The notes under the pieces were generated by a model. The model had not been told where the DNA came from. It ran no database searches and was given only the letters and a program-made list of their open reading frames with translations. Below, piece by piece: positions 53,543-63,379 of a DNA stretch of 64,000 nucleotides. How positions within the stretch are numbered: position 1 is the first letter of the stretch; each line of letters starts with the position of its first letter. The DNA is from Streptomyces sp. NBC_01717 (GTDB taxonomy: Bacteria > Actinomycetota > Actinomycetes > Streptomycetales > Streptomycetaceae): NCBI RefSeq assembly GCF_036248255.1, contig NZ_CP109178.1, forward strand, positions 9,243,001 through 9,307,000. Direction: 5' to 3'. Made by a program: the position numbers and the translations under genes.

Positions 53543-54232
53543 CTACGCCTGGTGGGTGGCAGCCCGCTTGATCAGATCCGCCACAGCCTCCGGCTGGGAG
53601 ACGTAGATGGCGTGGCTTCCGGGGACCTCTTGCACGGTGGCTCCGGCCCGCTCGGCCATCGCCCGCTGCGCAGGCGGAGGAATCATCCTGTCGTCACCCG
53701 GCACGAGGTACCAGCTCGGCTTGGCGCGCCAGGCAGCCTCGGTGACCACGCCGCCGAGCGCATCCACGCCCCAGGGCACCTGGGAGTCGGCCATGAACTG
53801 GGCCTCCTCGGGTGCTACATCCCCCGCGAACGTGGCAGCGAACTTCTCACGGTCCAGGAAGAGGAAACCGTCACGGGGCGGCAGGATCGGGGGAACGGGG
53901 GCCCCGGGCAGCGGGTCGGCGAGGAGAGTGTTGACCGACTCGCCCTTGTCCGGCGCGAAGGCGGCGATGTAGACGAGCGCCGCAACACTCTCGTGACGGC
54001 CGGCCTCGGTGATCACGGCCCCGCCGTAGGAGTGGCCAACCAGCACAACCGGCCCGTCCTGGACATCGAGGACCTGGTGAGTGGCTGTGACGTCACCCTC
54101 GAGGGTGTGAGTCGGGTTCTGTACAACGCTGACGTTGAAGCCGTCACGGGTAAGGATGTGGTAGACCGGCTGCCAGCCGGAACCATCAACGAACCCTCCA
54201 TGCACGAGAACGATGTTCTTCACTGTGCTCAT
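53543..54232 (-). CDS. Alpha/beta hydrolase, cytoplasmic
   Basis: A 229-residue hydrolase with no signal peptide: NIVLVHGGFVDGSGWQPVYH, LVGHSYGGAVITEAGRHES (Ser nucleophile), PSWYLVPGDDRMIPPPAQRA (acid residue) and VPGSHAIYVSQPEAV (His). It is the intact paralogue of the pseudogene at 31522-32203. It likely cleaves small esters; the substrate is unknown. Its ATG (54230-54232) follows AGGAGCGATCAC. The 267-bp gap to the exported hydrolase contains no gene, so the two are probably separate units. Confidence 0.9.
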   Translation of the reverse strand: MSTVKNIVLVHGGFVDGSGWQPVYHILTRDGFNVSVVQNPTHTLEGDVTATHQVLDVQDGPVVLVGHSYGGAVITEAGRHESVAALVYIAAFAPDKGESVNTLLADPLPGAPVPPILPPRDGFLFLDREKFAATFAGDVAPEEAQFMADSQVPWGVDALGGVVTEAAWRAKPSWYLVPGDDRMIPPPAQRAMAERAGATVQEVPGSHAIYVSQPEAVADLIKRAATHQA

Positions 54233-55036
54233 GTGATCGCTCCTGTTGTGTCTCGGACGCCTTCCGAGTACGACTCACGGTAAGCAGCGCTGACCGTCAC
54301 AAGCATCGACCAAATGACCTAACTACTGCATGAGATGAGGTGCCCAGCAGCGTCGCTATGACCGGCTGGCGCTGACGACGCCCTGGACTCGGCTGTCCCG
54401 CCTGTACAAGCACGCAGGTGACGCACGCTGGCGGCAAGGCCCGAGCGCAGCCGCGGCCCTGGTCATTGGACCTGTCCTGCCCGTCTCGTACTGTCCAGCG
54501 CATGGCCTTGCAAACCGTCCTGTAATTACGTAGTGACGCTTCGTCAGTACCGTCGCCACCGCCCGGTCTGTGCGTGGGCTGTCCTGCGGCCGCGACACTC
54601 AAGCGCAGCGCTGGCGGCGCACCCTTCCCATGTTCCCGCTGCCCGCCCCCAGAACCACCAGGTCGTAGTGCCGCACACCCGTCCACCTTCCGCCGGTGCA
54701 ACGCCCGGCCTCTCCAGGCCCGGCTCTCGGGCGTTCGCGAGCCTTGTTCGTCGCTGCCCACCTGACGGCGCTCTCCGTCAACGTCTTTTGACGTCTTATC
54801 ACGCAAATTTGACTATAAACGGGCAAACCAGGCGCGACACCGGTCCGGACTCGTCGCCCGCGCCTACGTCGATTCCGTCGCTGCGGTCCCGGCCGGACGT
54901 CCTGCGGCTTGGCCGGCTGCCGGGGCATCGGCAAACGTCAAAGCGGAACAAGCTCAGTCAGGTGACCGATGTGCCTGAGGTGTCCGGTGGACGACCGTGG
55001 GCCTAAGAGGAGACCTCACGGAAGGGCACGTCTCTT
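54233..55036. other. Intergenic region with a reductase remnant
   Basis: About 800 bp without an intact gene. It contains the N-terminal scrap of a mycothione reductase at 54629-54676. The rest shows no domain. Confidence 0.5.
54629..54676 (-). pseudogene. Mycothione/dihydrolipoamide-type reductase, N-terminal scrap
   Basis: Starting at GTG 54674-54676, the reverse strand encodes RHYDLVVLGAGSGNM, the FAD-binding GxGxxG start typical of actinobacterial mycothione reductases. After 16 codons the frame becomes unrelated and stops at 54599. It is only a trace of a deleted gene. Confidence 0.5.
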
Positions 55037-55489
55037 ATGACCGAAAATCAGCACGACCCGCGGGCTCGGCAGTTTGGGCGCCAGGGCGTGGCGCCGCTGT
55101 CGTTGGACATCTACCAGCTCTGGAGTTCGTTCCGGAGACCGATACAGGCAGACTTTCGCTTCGATCCCGACGACCCCCTCGTTGTGACTGTCGCCTTTTT
55201 GCCGAAGGACGAGCCACCCGTCATGTGGCGTGTCTGCCGCCAACTTCTCTACTCGGGCCTTGTAGAGAACAGCGGGATCGGCGATGTGCAAGTGTGGCCA
55301 GTGCGCATCAGGCAGCGGTGGGTGGTGCGCATACGCTTGCAGGCCCGCGGAATGTCGGCCCTCTTTGAGGCGGACCGCCAATGTCTGGAGGATTGGCTAC
55401 ACGACACCGACGCGGCTGTCCCCATGGGTGAGGAACTGAACAGCCTGGATTGGGATGCCGCGACCTCGTACCTGCTCGGTGGCTCGTGA
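55037..55489 (+). CDS. SsgA-like protein (SALP), sporulation/cell division regulator
   Basis: A 150-residue protein of the SsgA family, found only in morphologically complex actinomycetes, where members guide septum sites and peptidoglycan remodelling during sporulation. Matching segments are VTVAFLPKDEPPVMWRVCRQ, LLYSGLVENSGIGDVQVWPV and ALFEADRQCLEDWLHDTDAA. The N-terminus is longer than usual (about 20 residues before the conserved fold). The ATG at 55037 has only a weak GGAAGGG 14 bp upstream. It appears monocistronic. Which SALP class it belongs to cannot be told. Confidence 0.85.
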   Translation: MTENQHDPRARQFGRQGVAPLSLDIYQLWSSFRRPIQADFRFDPDDPLVVTVAFLPKDEPPVMWRVCRQLLYSGLVENSGIGDVQVWPVRIRQRWVVRIRLQARGMSALFEADRQCLEDWLHDTDAAVPMGEELNSLDWDAATSYLLGGS

Positions 55490-55689
55490 GAAGCATCCAA
55501 GGAACATCGGCGGCCAAGTAGGTAACCAAGCGCGACCACCGGGCCTGGCGCACATCAGTCATGTGACCGTGTGCCACGCGGGTCACCTCCGACGATGGCA
55601 CCCGACCTGACACAGTGACCACAGTCAGTGACTGATGTGCCCACCGTAACCCCACCAACGACTGTGCATTGCGCCCGGCAGCTGTCGTT

Positions 55690-56098
55690 GACCAGCCCAC
55701 ATGGTCCTCGTGCAGGTGGGTCAGGACGACAGCCGCCCTTGTTCCCCCAGGGCCGCTACCTCGTCCAGCACGCAGAGACAGCTGCCCTTGATCGGTCGGA
55801 CCAGGTGTGGCAATGGGTCGTCGAACCCGGGACAGCTCGACGAGGTGCACGGGGAGCATCGGCTGATGCCGGGGGCCTGCCTCCCACGCCGGACACACAT
55901 CCGGCCACCAGTCCGTTCTTGTCGAACAGCCCGGCGGCCGGGACGTCGTTGTCACCGGCGACGCACTGGTGCACGACATCCAGTTGGCAATCCGGCCGTC
56001 GAAAACTACGCCCACGAGCGCGACCCAGACACCGCCCGCGCCTCCCGCGAGGCCCTGCTGGCACCCGCCCATCTGCCCCGGGCGTTCGTCGAACCGTA
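55690..56098 (+). pseudogene. MBL-fold metallo-hydrolase, scrambled remnant
   Basis: The reverse strand at 55690-55735 encodes AAVVLTHLHEDHVGW, the HxHxDH zinc motif. Immediately next to it, on the forward strand and in changing frames, come GRYLVQHAETAALD, GEHRLMPG, and NPAVENYAHERDPDTARASR with EALLAPAHLPRAFVEP (stop at 56096-56098), all later parts of the same kind of protein. The zinc-motif piece is thus inverted relative to the rest. This is a rearranged, inactive gene. Confidence 0.65.
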
Positions 56099-56360
56099 GA
56101 ACGTCCGGGTGTCGCCGCGGACCACGGCGTGATCGCGCCGCCCGCGCCGTGGCCGCGGTCGTACCGTGCCCGGGAGACGGCGTTCGTACCCCCGGTCAGG
56201 GACCGCAGGAGGGTGTGGCCACCTGTTCGGCGGCAGGCCAGTGTCCCGCAGGCATCAGCGCGGCTCAAGCCTGGGTGACCAGCCACCCGCGCACGATGGA
56301 GGCCCCAGGGCGCTGAACTGCCGCGTTGTGCAGGGACGGTTGGCCGCCGTGTGAGGAGCG

Positions 56361-56388
56361 TTGACAATCTCATGACCTCTGGTAAGTC
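56361..56388 (+). promoter_or_regulatory. Candidate promoter for the GH87-like gene
   Basis: A perfect -35 hexamer TTGACA (56361-56366) and TAAGTC (56383-56388) spaced by 16 bp, about 180 bp before the ATG at 56567. The intervening leader is AT-richer than average. The -10 match is weak. Confidence 0.35.
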
Positions 56389-56566
56389 TGTGATGCTGCA
56401 TGCGCAAAACATCAACTGAATCTCTCAAAATACGTCGCACGCTCACGCGATCTCTCCCGGCGACTGAATTGAGTCGCCCGCGCGACGCTCTCCCGCTCCT
56501 CCCGCAGCGGTGTGCCGACATGGCGCACCGTCGGCAACCCCCAGCCCCCGTGGAACAGAGGACGCC

Positions 56567-59551
56567 ATGAGATGGAAGCAACACGGCCGACAGCTGATCA
56601 CCGCCGCACTCAGCGCCGGACTGATAGCGGTCGGGCTCCTGCCCGTCACTGCCGGCGCAGCCACCGCACAGCCCTTGGCCGAGGCGGCTAACCTCGCGCT
56701 AAGTAAGCCGATCGAGGCGTCCTCGTCGACGCAGAACTACTTCGCCACGAACGCCAACGACAACAGCACGAGCACCTATTGGGAGTCGAGCGGCCATCCG
56801 TCGACGCTGACGGTGAAACTCGGCGCCAATGCCGATCTGGAGTCGATCGTGGTCAAGCTCAATCCCGACGCGATCTGGTCGACGCGCACGCAGAGCATCG
56901 AAGTGCTCGGGCGTGAGCAGTCCGCCGACAACTTCACTTCGCTGAAGGCTCGGGCGGACTACACGTTCAACCCCTCGGGTAACCAGAACACCGTGACGAT
57001 CCCGGTCACCGGCCGCTACGCCGACGTACAGCTGAAGATCTTCAGCAACAGCTCCGGGTACGGCGGCCAGGTCGCGGAGTTCCAGGTCATGGGCACCGCG
57101 GCACCCAACCCTGACCTGACCCTCGCCGACCTCTCCTGGGATCCCCCACAGCCCACCGAGAGCGACGAGATCAGGATGAACGCCATCGTCAGCAACATCG
57201 GTTCGGCGGCCGCGGCCGCGACGACCGTGAACGTCAGCCTGGACGGAACGGTCGCGGGCAGCGCCCCGGTGCCCGCGCTCGGCGCCAGCGAGTCGGCGAC
57301 CGTGCCGGTCACCATCGGCAAGCGGGCGCAGGGCAGGTACACCGTCTCTGCGGTGGTCGACCCGACGGACACGATCTCCGAGCAGGACAACAGCAACAAC
57401 AGTCGCACCGCAGACGCGGAGCTGACCGTCGGCCAGAGCCCGGGCCCCGACCTGGAAGTCACCGGTATCACCTCCAACCCGGCCAACCCTGCCGTCGGGT
57501 CGAACGTCACGTTCACGGTGAGGGTCCACAACCGCGGCACCAGCACGGTGGGCGCCGGTTCGGTCACACGCCTGACGGTAGGCAGCACCACCTTGAGCGG
57601 CACCGCTCCCGCGGTCCCCGCCACCGAGACAGCCACCGTCGACATCAGCGGCAGCTGGACCGCGACCAGCGGCGGGGCGACGCTCACCGCGACCGCCGAC
57701 GCCGCCGACGTCGTGGACGAGACGAACGAGGACAACAACGTGTTCGCACGCTCCATCGTGGTCGGGCGCGGGGCGGCCGTGCCGTATGTCGAGTACGAGG
57801 CGGAGGACGCCAAGTACGAGGGCACGCTTCTCGAAGCCGACCCCGAGCGCACCTTCGGGCACACCAACTTCTCCACGGAGTCCTCGGGCCGCAAGTCAGT
57901 ACGGCTCAACTCCACGGGCCAGTACGTGGAGGTCATCTCGACCAGCGCGTCCAACTCGATCGTCGTACGCAACTCTATCCCGGACGCGGCGGGCGGCGGC
58001 GGCAGGGAGGCCACCCTCAGTCTCTACGCGAATGGCACCTTCGTACAGAAAGTGACCCTGTCCTCCAAGCACAGCTGGTTGTACGGCAACACCGACGCTC
58101 CGGAGGGGCTGACCAACACCCCCGGCGGCGACGCACGGCGGCTCTTCGACGAGTCGCACGCGCTCCTTGCGCAGACGTACCCGGAGGGCACCAAGTTCCG
58201 GCTCCAGCGCGACGCCGGTGACGACGCCGCGTACTACATCGTCGATCTGATCGATCTGGAGCAGGTGGCACCGGCGGCGAGTAAACCGGCCGCGTGCACC
58301 TCGATCACCGAGTACGGCGCGATCCCGAACGACGGGATCGACGACGCCGGTGCCATCCAGCGGGCCGTGACCGCCGACCAGAACGGCACCATCGAGTGCG
58401 TGTGGATCCCAGCCGGACAGTGGCGGCAGGAGCAGAAGATCCTCACCGACGACCCGGAGGACCGGGGTCAGTTCAACCAGGTGGGCATCAGGGACGTCAC
58501 GATCCGCGGCGCGGGCATGTGGCACTCCCAGCTGTACACGCTGACCCCACCGCACGAGGCGGGCGGCATCAACCACCCGCACGAGGGCAACTTCGGCTTC
58601 GATATCGACCACAACACCAAGATCTCCGACATCGCCATCTTCGGCTCGGGCACCATCCGCGGCGGCGACGGCAACCAGGAGGGCGGGGTCGGTCTCAACG
58701 GCCGGTTCGGAAAGGACACCAAGATCACGAATGTGTGGATCGAGCACGCCAACGTGGCCGCGTGGGTCGGCCGCGACTACGACAACATCCCGGCCCTGTG
58801 GGGCCCGGGCGACGGCGTGGAGTTCAGCGGCATGCGGATCCGCAACACCTACGCGGACGGCGTGAACTTCACCAACGGGACTCGCAATTCCGTGGTGTTC
58901 AACTCGTCGTTCCGCAACACCGGTGACGATGCGCTTGCGGTCTGGGCGAACAAGTACGTGAGGGACCAGTCGGTGGACATCGGTCACGACAACGTCTTCC
59001 GCAACAACACGGTCCAGCTGCCGTGGCGCGCCAACGGCATCGCGGTGTACGGCGGATACGGCAACAAGATCGAGAACAACCTGGTCTACGACACCATGAA
59101 CTATCCCGGCATCATGCTCGCCACGGACCACGACCCGCTGCCCTTCTCCGGACAGACGCTGATCGCGAACAACGGCCTGTACCGCACGGGTGGGGCGTTC
59201 TGGGGAGAGGCACAAGAGTTCGGCGCCATCACCCTGTTCGCGTCGGGCCTGAACATCCCCGGCGTCACAATCCGCGACACCGACATCCACGACTCGACGT
59301 ACGACGGCATCCAGTTCAAGTCGGGCGGGGGTGCCACACCGGACGTGAAGATCAATGATGTGAGGATCTCCAAGTCCAACAACGGCGCGGGCATCCGCGC
59401 CCACGGCGGAGCCCGCGGCAGCGCGACGCTCTCGAACGTGACGATCACCGACTCGACCGACGGCAGCATCCTAGTCGAGCCCGGCTCACAGTTCGTGATC
59501 AACGACGGGGCGACAACGCAGTCTTCCACCACCCGACGGGGCGGCGACTGA
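56567..59551 (+). CDS. Secreted multidomain glycoside hydrolase, GH87-like (alpha-1,3-glucanase)
   Basis: A 994-residue exported enzyme. After a signal peptide (cut near TAGA-ATA) come an F5/8-type C (discoidin-like) carbohydrate-binding module (about 38-180; NLALSKPIEASSST), two CARDB repeats (about 182-290 and 291-400; PDLTLADLSW, PDLEVTGITSNP), a CBM35-like module (about 405-570; VEYEAEDAKYEGTLLEA) and a right-handed beta-helix catalytic domain (about 575-985; ITEYGAIPNDGIDDAGAIQR, FRNTGDDALAVWANKY). The paired Asp in NTGDDALA is a candidate active site. This layout fits mutanases that cut fungal or streptococcal alpha-1,3-glucan. ATG 56567 begins the signal peptide. Confidence 0.85.
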   Translation: MRWKQHGRQLITAALSAGLIAVGLLPVTAGAATAQPLAEAANLALSKPIEASSSTQNYFATNANDNSTSTYWESSGHPSTLTVKLGANADLESIVVKLNPDAIWSTRTQSIEVLGREQSADNFTSLKARADYTFNPSGNQNTVTIPVTGRYADVQLKIFSNSSGYGGQVAEFQVMGTAAPNPDLTLADLSWDPPQPTESDEIRMNAIVSNIGSAAAAATTVNVSLDGTVAGSAPVPALGASESATVPVTIGKRAQGRYTVSAVVDPTDTISEQDNSNNSRTADAELTVGQSPGPDLEVTGITSNPANPAVGSNVTFTVRVHNRGTSTVGAGSVTRLTVGSTTLSGTAPAVPATETATVDISGSWTATSGGATLTATADAADVVDETNEDNNVFARSIVVGRGAAVPYVEYEAEDAKYEGTLLEADPERTFGHTNFSTESSGRKSVRLNSTGQYVEVISTSASNSIVVRNSIPDAAGGGGREATLSLYANGTFVQKVTLSSKHSWLYGNTDAPEGLTNTPGGDARRLFDESHALLAQTYPEGTKFRLQRDAGDDAAYYIVDLIDLEQVAPAASKPAACTSITEYGAIPNDGIDDAGAIQRAVTADQNGTIECVWIPAGQWRQEQKILTDDPEDRGQFNQVGIRDVTIRGAGMWHSQLYTLTPPHEAGGINHPHEGNFGFDIDHNTKISDIAIFGSGTIRGGDGNQEGGVGLNGRFGKDTKITNVWIEHANVAAWVGRDYDNIPALWGPGDGVEFSGMRIRNTYADGVNFTNGTRNSVVFNSSFRNTGDDALAVWANKYVRDQSVDIGHDNVFRNNTVQLPWRANGIAVYGGYGNKIENNLVYDTMNYPGIMLATDHDPLPFSGQTLIANNGLYRTGGAFWGEAQEFGAITLFASGLNIPGVTIRDTDIHDSTYDGIQFKSGGGATPDVKINDVRISKSNNGAGIRAHGGARGSATLSNVTITDSTDGSILVEPGSQFVINDGATTQSSTTRRGGD

Positions 59552-59574
59552 CGGCCCCTGGGTTCCACCGGCAC

Positions 59575-59608
59575 GCCGCCCGGTCCCCTCTCCGCGGGTC
59601 CGGGCGGC
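59575..59608 (+). terminator. Candidate terminator after the GH87-like gene
   Basis: GCCGCCCGG (59575-59583) pairs with CCGGGCGGC (59600-59608) across a 16-base loop, 24 bp after the stop codon. Confidence 0.6.
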
Positions 59609-60013
59609 AACGCGCCGCAGAGAAGCATCGACGCACAACGGACTGAAACGACGACGTGTTCGGTGACGGGTTGGGCCGGCCCGAGGGCCCTGTCATTCCG
59701 GGGTCCTCGGGGCTGCCCGAATGGCACAGCAGCCCCGACTCCCACTGCGGCCGGAAGAGGGAACCTGCCGACGCCAGCGCTGCCGCACACAGGCCGGACG
59801 CGACGCGCGAGGACGTCTCCGCGACCTTAGGTCGTTCTACGAGGGTTTCCTGGACCGACCCGAGGACCTATTGGATGCGGAGGCCGACCTGGGATGTCGC
59901 GACCAATCGCGGCCTTCGACCTGGCCCGCCAACGTCTGGGCCGGCAATGGGGGCCTTTCCCCGCGATCGTGGACACGCTGATCATCGTGAAGATCCATAG
60001 GACAGGAGTTCCT
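59609..60013. other. No gene recognised
   Basis: About 400 bp of degenerate sequence between the glucanase gene and the IS3 scrap. Confidence 0.4.
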
Positions 60014-60069
60014 GTTGGGGACGTCGAAGTACTCACCTGAGTTTCGGGCTGATGCCGTCGCGCTGTTCG
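60014..60069 (+). pseudogene. IS3-family OrfA, N-terminal scrap
   Basis: From TTG 60014: MGTSKYSPEFRADAVALFG, the typical N-terminus of IS3 OrfA helix-turn-helix proteins. It is cut off after about 19 codons by amidinotransferase-like sequence. Confidence 0.65.
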
Positions 60070-60080
60070 GCGGTCGCACG

Positions 60081-60470
60081 AGGAGGCCGGTGAGCTGTTC
60101 GGGCACGAGGTGGTCGGGCTGACTCTGGTCAATCCCCGCTTCTACCACGTGGACACCGCGCTCGCCGTCCTCGACGACGACGAGATCATGTACTACCCGG
60201 CGGCCTTCTCCGCCGGCAGCCGGGCCCGTCTCGCGGAGCTCTACCCCGACGCGGTGCTCGCCACGGACCACGACGCCGAGGTGTTCGGCCTCAACGCGGT
60301 CTCCGACGGCGGGAACGTGGTCATGGCCGAGCAGGCCACCGGACTCGCCGCCCAGCTGCGGGAGAGGGGGGTACGTGCCCGTCGGCGTGGAGCTCTCCGA
60401 ACTCCTGAAGTCCGGCGGCAGCGCCAAGTGCTGCACGCTCGAACTCCGGGCCGCGGACGCCGCGTCATGA
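60081..60470 (+). pseudogene. Dimethylarginine dimethylaminohydrolase / amidinotransferase-like, remnant
   Basis: The frame EAGELFGHEVVGLTLVNPRF, YHVDTALAVLDDDEIMYYPA (catalytic His) and EVFGLNAVSDGGNVVMAEQA matches the C-terminal half of DDAH-type enzymes; after a frame change near 60370 the next frame gives YVPVGVELSELLKSGGSAKC with the catalytic Cys, then CTLELRAADAAS and TGA 60468-60470. The N-terminal half was replaced by the IS3 scrap. The family turns dimethylarginine into citrulline. Confidence 0.8.
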
Positions 60471-60518
60471 TCATCTACGACGGCCGGTGCTACTCCCCGG
60501 TCTCCCGTTCTGTGGATC

Positions 60519-60680
60519 TCAGAGCTCCTGATCAAGCATCTTGCTCACGGGCCTCAAGCCGGAGGCCTGGTAGAAGGCACGGGCCCCCTCGGTGAAGTCC
60601 CCTCGGTCGCCAGGCGTCGGAAGCCGGCGGCCCGTCCGACTTCGCGCACCGCATCCAGCAGGGCCGAGTCGACGCCGCTT
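60519..60680 (-). pseudogene. GNAT acetyltransferase C-terminal remnant
   Basis: Reverse strand: LLDAVREVGRAAGFRRLATE, then with a frame change near 60605 DFTEGARAFYQASGLRPVSK and MLDQEL with stop at 60519. The FYQASGLRPV segment is typical of GNAT tails. The acetyl-CoA binding part is missing. Confidence 0.65.
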
Positions 60681-60862
60681 CGCGAGGCAGGTGATCTGCC
60701 CACGGCGCTGAGCGGTGCACGGCGCGGACCCCTGGGGGCATGTCCCCGGGGTCGCGGGCGGGGCGGCCCCGGCGTGTGCCGGGACCGCGTGGCCGGGGAG
60801 AGCGTACGGCGGAGCGGAGGGCTCGGCGCGGTGGCGCCGGGCTCCGCGGGCCGTGGGGCCGG

Positions 60863-62832
60863 TCAGGTGCTGAAGATCTGCATCCCCGAGCACTGGCCGG
60901 CGGGCCAGCCGGTGTTGGCGGTGAAGTTCAGCCGCACGTAGCGGGTGGTGACCGAGGTGGGCAGGGTGAGGGTCGCGGTGTTGCCCGTCGCCGGGTCGAA
61001 GGTGCAGTTGGCCGAGGGCAGCAGGGTGGTGAAGGTGCCGACTTCGGTGCCGCCCAGCACCGTCAGGGTCTGGGTGCGGGTGCCCCAGGCTGTGGACGGC
61101 GGCAGGTTCAGGACCAGCCGGCGGATGCCGGTGGGGGCCTGGAGGTCCACCTGGAGCCACTGCGGGAAGGCGTTGTTCGCGCTCTCCCAGTAGCTGTTGG
61201 GGTCGCCGTCGGTGGCGTTTCCCGACCCGTGGACCTGGGTGTGGCTGCTCTCCGACGTGGGCTTGTGCAGCGCCAGATCGGTGGTGCCTGAGCCGGCGTC
61301 GGTGGTGACGGAGACCTGGTTCGAGGGCTGGGAGAGGTTCCCGGCCGCGTCGGTCGTCACCACCTCGAAGGTGTAGGCGGTGGACGGGCTCAGGTCCGTG
61401 ACGGTGAAGGAGGTCCCGGTGGTGGTCCCGGCCTGGCTGCTGGTGGAGCCGCTGACCCGCATGATCCGGTATCCGGTGACCCCGACGTTGTCGCCGGCGG
61501 CGTTCCAGGCCAGCGCGACCGTGGTGTCGCTGTGGCCGGTGACCTGCAGCGACCCGGGCGCGGAGGGCGGGGTGATGTCGCCGCCGCCGGCCACCGGCGG
61601 GGTGGGCCGGATCGCGGTCAGGGCGATCTGGCCCTTGAGCATCCGGCCGCCGTCGCCGGTCAGCCGCAGGTAGTAGTCGGAGGAGCAGAAGGTGCCGTCC
61701 TCGTCGAGGGCGAGGAACCCGGAGTCGGTGGGCACCGAGGCCTGTGTCTCGGCGGTCTTGGCGATCTGGTTGCCCTCGTTGTACTCGTCGAACATCGAGA
61801 TGTAGATGCCCTGCACCCCGGCCCGGCACATGTTGTAGAACTGCCGCCACATGAAGTCGCCGTGCGCCCGCTGTCGGCCCGAGACGTCGCCGGGCAGCAC
61901 GCACGGCTGGTAGTCCATGCCGTGCGCGACGCAGTCCGCCTCGTCGCCGACGGTGTAGGTGTTGTAGGCGTTGTCGGACTCCGCGGCACTGCCGATCGCG
62001 CCCACCATCCACGGCGAGATCATGTTGAAGGCGTGGTACACGTCCATGTACCCGGTCTTGGTGCCCGCGCCGCCGGTCCGCCACTCGCGCGGCACTCCGC
62101 CGATGACGTAACAGCCCTGCCCCTTGAACCAGTTGATCACGTCCAGGCAGGCATCGACCGAGAACGGGTGGTTGTCGTCGTTGAAGCCGAAGCCCCAGAT
62201 GCACACCACCGGCTTGCCGTTCTGCCGCGCGTATGCCGACGAGGAGGTGTGCGCCGACATCTTGGTGGTCCAGTCCGTCTTGATCTCGGACTGCATGTTC
62301 CACCAGTTGGAGACGTCGTACATGATGTAGAACTTCACGCCGTGCGACTCGGCGGAGCTGCGGACCTTCGCCGCCATCCCGTCGCGCGTGGGCCCCTCCT
62401 GGCCGCTGGGGTCGAACCGCTGCAGTGCCGCGGTGTCGATGGCGTTCTGCTGCATCCAGGAGAAGTGCAGGTCCACGGTCTGCTGGTCGTACGAGGAGAA
62501 CAGCGTGGCCGGCTGGCCGTTGCCCAGGTTCGCGTACGCCGTCGGGTAACCGTGGGTGTACTCGCGCATGTCCGGCCAGCACGTGATGCCGGTGTTGGAC
62601 CGGGACGGCGGCTGGCCCCAATTCTGGCTCCAGTGCCACCAGCCGTCGATCGGGGCGCTGTCGCCGATACACGCGAACCAGCCCTGGTAGCCGACGGTGA
62701 CCTTGCCGACCACGTCGCCGGGTGGACTGGCGGCGCCGCCGGCGCCGCCAGCGCGGTCTCTGCGGCCCCGATCCCGCCCGCGGCGGTGGCCGCGATCGCG
62801 GCCTGCAGGAAGACCCTGCGCGTGACACCCAT
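60863..62832 (-). pseudogene. Tat-exported GH71/GH99-like hydrolase with FN3 and discoidin modules, one frameshift
   Basis: The ATG at 62830-62832 (GGAGGAG upstream) starts a Tat signal, MGVTRRVFLQAAIAATAAGG, ending near ETALA. That frame is lost near 62725, in a GGCGGCGCC-rich tract; the next frame carries the rest: DVVGKVTVGYQGWFACIGDS, DGWWHWSQNWGQPP, MYDVSNWW, ISMFDEYNEGNQIAKTAET, then an FN3 domain (PPSAPGSLQVTGHSDTTVAL) and a C-terminal F5/8-type C module (NYWESANNAFPQWLQVDL-like), stop at 60863. A single one-base change repairs the gene, so it may be a sequencing error or a slippage switch. It likely acts on extracellular polysaccharide. Confidence 0.75.
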
Positions 62833-63084
62833 CTGGACTCCTCCGGTCGGCTGTCAACTACCGCCGCTCCGCGGCTGATTGGCCATCCGTAGCGACTGGA
62901 AGCCTGGTGCCGGGGAGCGTAACGACACGGTTATGGTTCCGCAATACATCGTGCATCGAACGAAATAATTGACGGGAAATGCGCAAGACGCGACCTACGG
63001 GGGTCCTGGGAAGTCCAACGGCATGGGGTTGTTTCCGTAACCGGGGCAGCGGCCATAGCGGCGCCGACAACCTGAGCGGGCAGG
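62833..63084. other. Upstream region of the GH71/99-like gene
   Basis: About 250 bp with AT-rich patches near 62930-62970 that may hold the promoter. No clear motif. Confidence 0.4.
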
Positions 63085-63221
63085 CCCCACTCGTGGTGGC
63101 ACCCACCCACGGCCCGGTGGCCGATCACGGCCGCCGCTACGCCGAACGACTGCGAGCAGCCGGGACGACGCCCGCGCGGGCGGCGATCCTAGAGTTCCTC
63201 GAAGAGCCCCTCACCGCGTGA
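63085..63221 (+). pseudogene. Alpha/beta hydrolase-like C-terminal scrap
   Basis: APLVVAPTHGPVADHGRRYA and ERLRAAGTTPARAAILEFLE resemble the end of esterase/lipase proteins, around the catalytic Asp (usually D-x-L/V-x-D). Stop at 63219-63221. Weak call. Confidence 0.35.
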
Positions 63222-63379
63222 CCGCATCAGGTGCAGGCGACTCGGGAGGCTGCACCGACCTTGGTCTCGGCTGGTGGAGCTGGGAAAACCGAGACGGTGG
63301 TGTGGGAGGCCTTCGTTGTCCTTCGGTCTCAGTCCTGCGGGGAGACCGGGTGCAGGGGCGGTAGAGCTCGAGACTGCTG

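Noticed and set aside
61532..62878. A 448-codon plus-strand frame
   Set aside because: Antisense to the GH71/99-like gene; Val/Gly/Arg/His-rich with no domain.
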